Below, one piece after another: positions 7,396 to 12,031 of a stretch of DNA of 12,031 nt. Positions within the stretch are counted from its first letter, which is position 1. Each line of letters starts with the position of its first letter. The position numbers and the translations under genes were made by a program. Source of the stretch: Spirochaetaceae bacterium (GTDB lineage: Bacteria > Spirochaetota > Spirochaetia > DSM-27196 > SKKC01); assembly GCA_003554375.1 (NCBI GenBank), contig PWGF01000284.1, positions 1-12,031 of the forward strand. The letters are read 5' to 3'. The notes beneath the pieces are model-generated. The model was not told the origin of the DNA and made no database searches. It saw nothing but the letters and a program-made list of their open reading frames with translations.

Positions 7396-8745
7396 ATGAG
7401 TCTTACAACAACACAGCTATCAGAGCTATCGAACACGCTCGACCCCTTCGCGGTAAGGATTCCCCGCCTCGTATTGCCTTCGGCGGAGGTAGACCTTCAC
7501 CGGTGGGCGGTCATCGCATGCGATCAGTACACGTCTGAGCCTGACTACTGGAAACGAGTCGAGCAACTCGTAGACCGCGCCCCTTCCGCGCTTTCGTGCA
7601 TTGTGCCGGAGGCATATCTGGATCGCAGCGACGTTCAGGATCGGATCGCCCGTTCGCACGAATCGATGCGCTCCTACCTCCAGAGCGGAGTGCTCGAGGA
7701 GGTCGCTCCCGGCTTCATGCTCGTAGAGCGAACTCTCGCTTCCGGAACCAAGCGCTTTGGCCTGATGATAGCGCTCGACCTCGAACAGTACGACCGCACG
7801 CCGGGCTCCACCGCCCTTATCCGTGCTACCGAACGCACCATCCCCGAGCGAGTGCCGCCGCGGGCGGCAATTCGGCGGGAAGCACCTTTGGAGTTCCCGC
7901 ACGTTCTGGTACTCATAGACGATCCGGACGAGACCGTGATCGAGCCTCTTGCCTCAAAGCGGGAGAAACTTCCCGTTGCCTACGATACCGAGCTCATGCT
8001 CGGCGGCGGCCACGTACGAGGCTATGCGGTCCGCGACTACTCGACGCTCACCGAAGTGGCGAACGGATTTCGGTTTCTGGGTGATCCGGCTAGATTCCGG
8101 AGACTATACGGCACAGACGATACACTCCTGTTCCCGGTAGGGGACGGAAACCACTCTCTTGCCGCATGCAAAGCCGTCTGGGACGACCTGTCCGCGGCAG
8201 GCGCCCCGCCGGACCATCCGGCTCGTTACGCCCTGGTGGAGCTCGTCAATCTACGCGGGACCGGGCTGCCTTTCGAGCCGATCCACCGGGTCGTACTCGG
8301 GGTGCAAGCGCAGCAAGTGCGCGGCACCACGACCGTACGCGAGGCGGGTCCGCCTTCCGGTGGCGCCTCCGGCGGTACGGCAGGCGCCGGCAGCGGCGGA
8401 AGCAAGCAAAACGATATCATCTCCCTTGGCGACGCTTCAGGGGAGCAGCCGCTCATGCAGCTCCCCGCCGATGCGGTGCCGGCAGCTATCGCGGACGACA
8501 TTATCCAAGAGCTTCTGGACGCGAACGGCGATGCGATATCCGTGGATTACGTACACGACCGGGAGTCGGCCACACGTATCGCGAAGGAGACCGGCGGCTG
8601 CGCGCTTCTGCTACCTGCGATGGATGCCGGAGCGCTCGTGCCTACGGTGCTCGAGCGGGGCGTGCTGCCGAGGAAAGCGTTCTCTCTCGGCGAGTCGGAA
8701 GATAAGCGCTACTACCTGGAGGGGCGACGGATTCTCCCAGGATGA
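7396..8745 (+). CDS. DUF1015 family protein
   Basis: A 449-residue soluble protein of the DUF1015 family (no established function). Family blocks seen in order: DLHRWAVIACDQYTSEPDYW (33-52), GLMIALDLEQYD (122-133), IRATERTIPERVPPR (142-156), LIDDPDETVIEP (173-184) and the signature PVGDGNHSLAACKA (247-260). Other family branches have ADGHHRYETA at the signature position, which resembles the DGHHR motif of ParB/Sulfiredoxin-type nucleotide-using proteins; an enzymatic role in small-molecule phosphorylation is possible but inferred. A Gly/Ser/Ala-rich loop (about 311-337) interrupts the C-terminal part. ATG 7396 is chosen over a TTG at 7357 because homology begins just after it. The gene stands alone between two inverted repeat elements. 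Confidence 0.88.
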   Translation: MSLTTTQLSELSNTLDPFAVRIPRLVLPSAEVDLHRWAVIACDQYTSEPDYWKRVEQLVDRAPSALSCIVPEAYLDRSDVQDRIARSHESMRSYLQSGVLEEVAPGFMLVERTLASGTKRFGLMIALDLEQYDRTPGSTALIRATERTIPERVPPRAAIRREAPLEFPHVLVLIDDPDETVIEPLASKREKLPVAYDTELMLGGGHVRGYAVRDYSTLTEVANGFRFLGDPARFRRLYGTDDTLLFPVGDGNHSLAACKAVWDDLSAAGAPPDHPARYALVELVNLRGTGLPFEPIHRVVLGVQAQQVRGTTTVREAGPPSGGASGGTAGAGSGGSKQNDIISLGDASGEQPLMQLPADAVPAAIADDIIQELLDANGDAISVDYVHDRESATRIAKETGGCALLLPAMDAGALVPTVLERGVLPRKAFSLGESEDKRYYLEGRRILPG

Positions 8746-8771
8746 CGACACTCGATTCCAACCGCTACGGT

Positions 8772-8789
8772 AAGGCGTTTCGCCTTTTG
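8772..8789 (+). terminator. Weak intrinsic terminator after the DUF1015 gene
   Basis: A 6-bp stem, AAGGCG (8772-8777) and CGCCTT (8781-8786) with a TTT loop, is followed by only TT before a G. It lies 26 bp after the stop codon. The short stem and short T run make it a weak candidate. Confidence 0.35.
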
Positions 8790-8802
8790 CCCGGCTTTGT
8801 CG

Positions 8803-8834
8803 CTCCCGGGGCAGACCCCTGAATGCTCCGGGAG
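8803..8834. repeat. Inverted repeat next to element copy 2
   Basis: CTCCCGG (8803-8809) pairs with CCGGGAG (8828-8834) around an 18-base loop that itself contains GGGCAGACCC. It ends 3 bp before element copy 2, inside the region that would carry the left target duplication. It may help end transcription of the DUF1015 gene. Confidence 0.45.
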
Positions 8835-8837
8835 GAC

Positions 8838-9010
8838 CAGGGCAAAGGCAGTTGGATCCGTACCGTTCCACGGCGGCGGTGAAGAGCCGCTGAGGCAAGT
8901 ATTCGTTCCCTCACTAGATCGCCAGATCGCCACGCGCCCTCGGCAAGCCTCCGAGGCCGGGCATTCGCCGCCACGCTTCCGAGCGCGTTGTCCCGCTGCG
9001 TTTGCCCTGC
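8838..9010 (+). mobile_element. MITE-like element, copy 2 (173 bp), inverted relative to copy 1
   Basis: The left end is CAGGGCAAAGGCAGTTGGAT; the right end, read inward on the minus strand from 9009, is CAGGGCAAACGCAGCGGGAC, matching 16 of 20. Compared with the reverse complement of copy 1, the first ~45 bp agree at roughly four of five positions (shared GTAC and ACGGCGGCG blocks), and the last ~65 bp share GGCAAGC, GCCGGG, CGCTTCCG and TGTCC in order. The flanks CGGGAGGAC (8829-8837) and CGGCAGGCA (9011-9019) match 6 of 9, possibly a decayed target duplication. No open frame of its own. Confidence 0.65.
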
Positions 9011-9028
9011 CGGCAGGCACAGACCGCT

Positions 9029-9056
9029 TTGAAAACCGTGATATTTCGGATAGACT
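9029..9056 (+). promoter_or_regulatory. Predicted promoter of the 9064 gene
   Basis: TTGAAA (9029-9034), 16-bp spacer, TAGACT (9051-9056), then 7 nt to ATG 9064. The transcription start would coincide with the ATG, predicting a leaderless mRNA; no Shine-Dalgarno exists in the 7 nt. Element copy 2 ends 18 bp before the -35. Confidence 0.5.
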
Positions 9057-9063
9057 GACTGGT

Positions 9064-9990
9064 ATGCACCGTAGCCGAGTAGCGCAAGCCCGCATCACTC
9101 TCGCTCTGGCGCTCGGCTTGGCCGTGAGTGTAGGCACGGTCGGAGCGCGACCTGTGTACGCGTTCCTCGGCATCTCACCTCAACACGAGGATCTGACCAA
9201 TACGGAGATCTTGGTGTTGGAAAACCGGCTCACCGACCAGTTGGTCAACCTGGGCGAGGGCGCCGGCATAAGCGTAACGATTCCCCGTAATCGGTCGGAG
9301 CTTCTTCGCAGCATTACCGAAGGTGAGCGCTCTGCCGACTTAGCTACCCAAGTGAGCGCGTATGCAGTCATTGCCGGAGAGCTGAACGTTAGCCGGAGCC
9401 GGTTCGAGCTCAGGGTGCGTGTCCTGCTGCTGCCGGATCAAGAAGAAATCGCAGAATACTCCGTTCGGAATGAATCGTTTGACGACCTGGTTCAAGCGGG
9501 GCGGGAAGCTATTGCGCAACTGCTTCAGGAACCGGCACAGCGGGCAGATCGCCCGCTGCGGCAACCGGCGGAACTTCCTGAAGCGCCGGAGCTTGCTGCC
9601 ACGCCTGCGCCGAGCTTGAACGAAATCGCCGGAACGTGGCAGGGGGATGAGGGAATCGAGTTAGTACGAATCACGAGCGAGGGAATCGGAGAAGCGAAGC
9701 TGGCCGGCAGCGGGACGATGCAGATACGAATTGAGATAGAGAATGGCCTCGTGACAGTACACCAGGACGAGCCAAATGCGCCGAAAATGTACATCGACAG
9801 TTTTCCGTATACCGTGGCGCTCCAGATAGCAGACGTCGCTCGCCCAATGAGATGGCGTTTCAATCTCACCGATGACGGGAGTATGCTCACAGGCGTAAAG
9901 GACACGACTCTGCTTCGTATCGACCGTGGAGAAGTTACGTGGGCCGATACCAGCTACCGTCGTGAAGCTTCGTGGGAACGGGTGGACTAA
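9064..9990 (+). CDS. Exported two-domain protein of unknown function
   Basis: A 308-residue protein with a clear signal peptide (basic MHRSRVAQAR, hydrophobic 11-25, likely cut after VYA near 33), so it acts outside the cytoplasm. The first domain (about 40-155) has alternating helices and strands (TEILVLENRLTDQLVNL, YAVIAGELNVSRSRFELRVR) reminiscent of the CsgG/LpoB/TolB-N type of envelope protein domain; this is a fold impression only. A Pro/Ala-rich linker (156-186) follows. The C-terminal domain (187-306), opening AGTWQGDEGIELVRI and rich in beta strands, resembles conserved spirochaetal domains I remember but cannot name. ATG 9064 is chosen because it begins the signal peptide; the frame upstream runs through the repeat element and is not coding. 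Its stop overlaps that of the convergent ftsB-like gene. Confidence 0.8.
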   Translation: MHRSRVAQARITLALALGLAVSVGTVGARPVYAFLGISPQHEDLTNTEILVLENRLTDQLVNLGEGAGISVTIPRNRSELLRSITEGERSADLATQVSAYAVIAGELNVSRSRFELRVRVLLLPDQEEIAEYSVRNESFDDLVQAGREAIAQLLQEPAQRADRPLRQPAELPEAPELAATPAPSLNEIAGTWQGDEGIELVRITSEGIGEAKLAGSGTMQIRIEIENGLVTVHQDEPNAPKMYIDSFPYTVALQIADVARPMRWRFNLTDDGSMLTGVKDTTLLRIDRGEVTWADTSYRREASWERVD

Positions 9991-10508
9991 CAGCGTCCAA
10001 TCCAACTACTCCACTGCCGGCGGAGGCGCGTTTGTGCTTCTTCCGTCCGACGACGACCACGTGTCGACTCCCCCCCGGCGATCCGTTCCCCGAGCCTCTC
10101 ATCGCCTACGCCGGTTATTCCAAACACGAGCACAGCTACAGCAAGCGCAATCGCCCGCAGCAGCGGGCGGTTTCCTTCCGGAGGCTGATGAGGTGCCACC
10201 AGTGCCCCCGGGCTGGTACTCTCCGGTGGGCGAACGCTGTTCTCTACCAGCAGCTGTCGTTCATTCTGCTCGAAGTATCCCAATCTCCGCGCGGCCAGTC
10301 GCAGGGTTTCTTTGTCGTCTCTGAGACGCTCAGCGTGCGCTCGAAGCTCCGCCCCCCGCTCTTCGAGTCGCTGTATGTTCTCCTCCAGCCGTGCCCGGTG
10401 TGCTTCCAGTTCCCGGTGGGCTTGGATACCACTCGCCCCCCATGCAATACTAAGAGCGAGGTAGATGAAGATGCCGGCGGCAAGTCCAAGCAGAAGAGCA
10501 CGTCCCAT
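9987..10508 (-). CDS. FtsB/DivIC-family septum formation initiator-like protein
   Basis: A small divisome-type membrane protein, 173 residues. A transmembrane segment (about 4-25) is followed by a charged coiled coil (30-75) and the FtsB/DivIC-like block ARRLGYFEQNERQLL (73-87). FtsB partners FtsL and FtsQ in activating septal peptidoglycan synthesis. Typical FtsB is about 100 residues; here a second hydrophobic segment (PLLRAIALAVAVLVFGI, 115-131) and an Arg-rich tail (about 137-173) follow. The ATG at 10508 is preceded by GGAGGTG with only 2 nt between GGAGG and ATG. A TTG at 10517 is an alternative. The stop overlaps the convergent 9064 gene by 4 bp, so no terminator separates them. The family call rests on architecture plus the GYFE block. 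Confidence 0.75.
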   Translation of the reverse strand: MGRALLLGLAAGIFIYLALSIAWGASGIQAHRELEAHRARLEENIQRLEERGAELRAHAERLRDDKETLRLAARRLGYFEQNERQLLVENSVRPPESTSPGALVAPHQPPEGNRPLLRAIALAVAVLVFGITGVGDERLGERIAGGESTRGRRRTEEAQTRLRRQWSSWIGRC

Positions 10509-10515
10509 CACCTCC
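10507..10515 (-). promoter_or_regulatory. Long Shine-Dalgarno fused to the ftsB-like start codon
   Basis: GGAGGTGAT on the minus strand (10515-10507) is complementary over nine bases to the conserved 16S rRNA 3' end, but the last two bases are already the AT of the ATG. The usual spacing is 5-9 nt. No later in-frame start would give that spacing. Confidence 0.6.
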
Positions 10516-10564
10516 AATTACGGAATGAGCGCCGCTGAGCTTAACAGCAAGATGCGTGAGAGAG

Positions 10565-10589
10565 CGGCACGCGATCTTCGGGCGTGCCG
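10565..10589. promoter_or_regulatory. 8-bp inverted repeat in the divergent ftsB-like/acidic gene region
   Basis: CGGCACGC (10565-10572) and GCGTGCCG (10582-10589) are perfect complements around a 9-nt loop containing CTTCGG. No T run follows on either strand, so it is not a classical terminator. It may be an operator or a 5' leader hairpin. The rest of the 259-bp region (10509-10767) shows only a weak TATTAT box (10690-10695) and the ribosome site of the acidic gene. Confidence 0.45.
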
Positions 10590-10757
10590 AACTAACCCGC
10601 TCAACCGGGGGATATCCGGGTAGGACGTTCACCGCCCGCCGGTAATTGCGTACGCCGGGCCGGAGGTTTTCTACGAGAGCCTTCGGGTGTATTATGGTAT
10701 CTGTAGGAAGTGCCGATGTTAGAAAACGCATTGTCAGTACAGTTCACCAGTTTTGGC

Positions 10758-10762
10758 AGGGG
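10758..10762 (+). promoter_or_regulatory. Ribosome binding site of the acidic protein gene
   Basis: AGGGG, 5 nt before ATG 10768. It forms part of the palindrome GGGTACCC (10760-10767) that abuts the start codon. Confidence 0.55.
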
Positions 10763-10767
10763 TACCC

Positions 10768-12031
10768 ATGGCTCTTGAAGATCGTAATCATCCAAACGCA
10801 TTCACTACTTCGCCACGAGAAGACCTGGAGGAATACGGCGTGTGGGTAAAAGCCGGGCCGGAAGACCTTGAATCCGATAACGGCGCCACGCAGGCGGCTC
10901 GCGAAGACGCCGGGGATCAGAGCAGTCCAACTATGCAGGCCGGGCAGGGCGCGCGATCGGATACCCAGGGGGCCTCCCCTTCCGAGCCCGACGCACTCGA
11001 CCTAGATACCAGCGAGCTGGACGAGGTAACCCCTGAGCTTGGGGAAACGTTCGACGACACTGTATCCGATGAGTTCGGCGATCTGCAGGACGTTGATCCG
11101 GAAGATCCGCTAACGCAAGAGTCGGCTCCCGCAACAGGAGACAACTCGGATAGCTCAGCTTTCGGAGATGCCGTGGTTGGCCAGGATAGGGAGATCCCCG
11201 ACGTCCACAAGGCCCAGCAGAGTGATCAGACAGAAGCGGACCCGCAAGACTCGGAGATCAGACCAGGTTCGCATGATTTGACCGAGGAAGAGGAACGCCT
11301 TCTCGCCGATTTGGAGGAGGAAGAAGGTGAGCTTCCTACGTTCGACGATGACGCTGCCGATGCTCCTGTCGCACCGGAAGAACAGGACGCCGCCTCAAGC
11401 ACAACGGACACTACCGGAGAGGCGAAAGCCTTTGAGGACTCGGAACTGGAAGAGCTTTCGCTGGAAGAGGAGTCGCCCTTCGATGAAGATAGCAGCGGCC
11501 TAGAGGATTTCGAGCTCAGTCTTGAAGAAGAGGAGCCGGGGCAGCAGGAACTCTTAGCCGGAGAAGAGGCAAGATCGGAAGACTTCTTAGGAAAGCCCTC
11601 GGAGCAGCTTGCGGCCGGGCCTGAACCTTCGAGTACGCTCCCGGAAGAAGACGCCGAACCCGGGGAGAGCTTGGCATCGCGTGACTCCCAACAGCTGGAC
11701 TCCGGACAAGGCGAAGAACTCGAGTCCTGGGACCCGGGAGAAATGGAACTGGAGGATTCACGTCAAGAAGACGAACTTTGGACCGAAGACTCACCGGATG
11801 AGGATGGAACGTTCGATTTCGGCGGGACGGACGACCTGAGCCTGGACGAGCTTCAGCCGGACGAAGAAGAGGTGTTGACCGGCGACAGCGCGGGGGAGAC
11901 GAGTGGTCAGGGCCCACAATCCGTGGATACGGAGATGACCGACGAGCTAGGCGCTCAAATGCCCTCGGAAGACGCCCTAGCCGACGAAGATTCGTCGTTC
12001 GCGGCTGCCGAGGACGAGCAGACCGGAATGC
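10768..12031 (+). CDS. Highly acidic, probably disordered protein (3' end outside window)
   Basis: An uninterrupted frame of 421 codons runs off the right edge. The first ~35 residues look ordered and include EDLEEYGVWVKAGPEDL (18-34), which I vaguely recall from spirochaetal proteins but cannot assign. From there on the sequence is dominated by D, E, S, G, Q and P, with only four lysines and about ten arginines in the whole 421 residues. Loose repeats are visible, such as EELSLEEESPFDE, EDFELSLEEEEPG and TFDFGGTDDLSLDEL, a style also seen in the acidic tails of FimV-like proteins. There is no signal peptide or membrane segment in the visible part. AGGGG 5 nt upstream supports the ATG. A folded C-terminal domain may lie beyond the edge. 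Function unknown. Confidence 0.85.
   Translation, partial: MALEDRNHPNAFTTSPREDLEEYGVWVKAGPEDLESDNGATQAAREDAGDQSSPTMQAGQGARSDTQGASPSEPDALDLDTSELDEVTPELGETFDDTVSDEFGDLQDVDPEDPLTQESAPATGDNSDSSAFGDAVVGQDREIPDVHKAQQSDQTEADPQDSEIRPGSHDLTEEEERLLADLEEEEGELPTFDDDAADAPVAPEEQDAASSTTDTTGEAKAFEDSELEELSLEEESPFDEDSSGLEDFELSLEEEEPGQQELLAGEEARSEDFLGKPSEQLAAGPEPSSTLPEEDAEPGESLASRDSQQLDSGQGEELESWDPGEMELEDSRQEDELWTEDSPDEDGTFDFGGTDDLSLDELQPDEEEVLTGDSAGETSGQGPQSVDTEMTDELGAQMPSEDALADEDSSFAAAEDEQTGM

Noticed and set aside
7174..9010. Composite transposon carrying the DUF1015 gene
   Set aside because: The outer flanks of the pair (ACGGTGAGT and CGGCAGGCA) do not match, whereas each copy matches its own inner flank better, so two separate insertions are likelier.
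8797..9063. Upstream extension of the 9064 open frame
   Set aside because: It reads through the repeat element and promoter; the signal peptide starts at ATG 9064.
9926..10538. Plus-strand frames opposite the ftsB-like gene
   Set aside because: They are antisense to a frame with clear membrane and coiled-coil structure and have no recognisable features.

Overview
The window is a compact, GC-rich (about 58% by eye) bacterial chromosome segment made of housekeeping genes. No tRNA, rRNA or transposase gene is visible. A spirochaete (Spirochaetota) is my best guess, based on remembered protein styles: a RecJ with a large central insertion, the RecO sequence, a two-segment FtsB-like protein and an exported two-domain protein. 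No phylogenetic test was possible, so treat this as an inference of moderate to low confidence.

Left part, minus strand (1-3552): recO (single-strand gap repair), then a 228-bp gap carrying two copies of a 28-bp direct repeat, then deoA (thymidine/pyrimidine-nucleoside phosphorylase), then recJ (5'-3' single-strand exonuclease), which leaves the window at base 1. recO and recJ belong to the same RecFOR recombination pathway, and DeoA salvages deoxynucleosides.

Centre, plus strand (3681-7086): lon (ATP-dependent serine protease), divergent from recO across a 128-bp region with a 12-bp palindrome. The start of a membrane-anchored VanY-type D,D-carboxypeptidase overlaps the end of lon by 32 bp.

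Right part (7087-12031): a DUF1015 protein gene (7396-8745) bracketed by two inverted, diverged copies of a roughly 170-bp element (7174-7340 and 8838-9010). The elements have ~20-bp terminal inverted repeats, and copy 1 has a near-perfect 9-bp flanking duplication. This looks like a MITE-type non-autonomous transposable element. Next come an exported protein of unknown function (9064-9990) and a convergent FtsB/DivIC-like divisome gene (9987-10508), whose stop codons overlap. The window ends inside a divergent gene for an extremely acidic, probably disordered protein (10768-end).

Translation signals fall into two classes. recO, the carboxypeptidase, the ftsB-like gene and the acidic gene have Shine-Dalgarno sequences. 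deoA, lon, the DUF1015 gene and the 9064 gene lack one and instead have a sigma70-like -10 hexamer 7-12 nt before the ATG, which predicts leaderless mRNAs.
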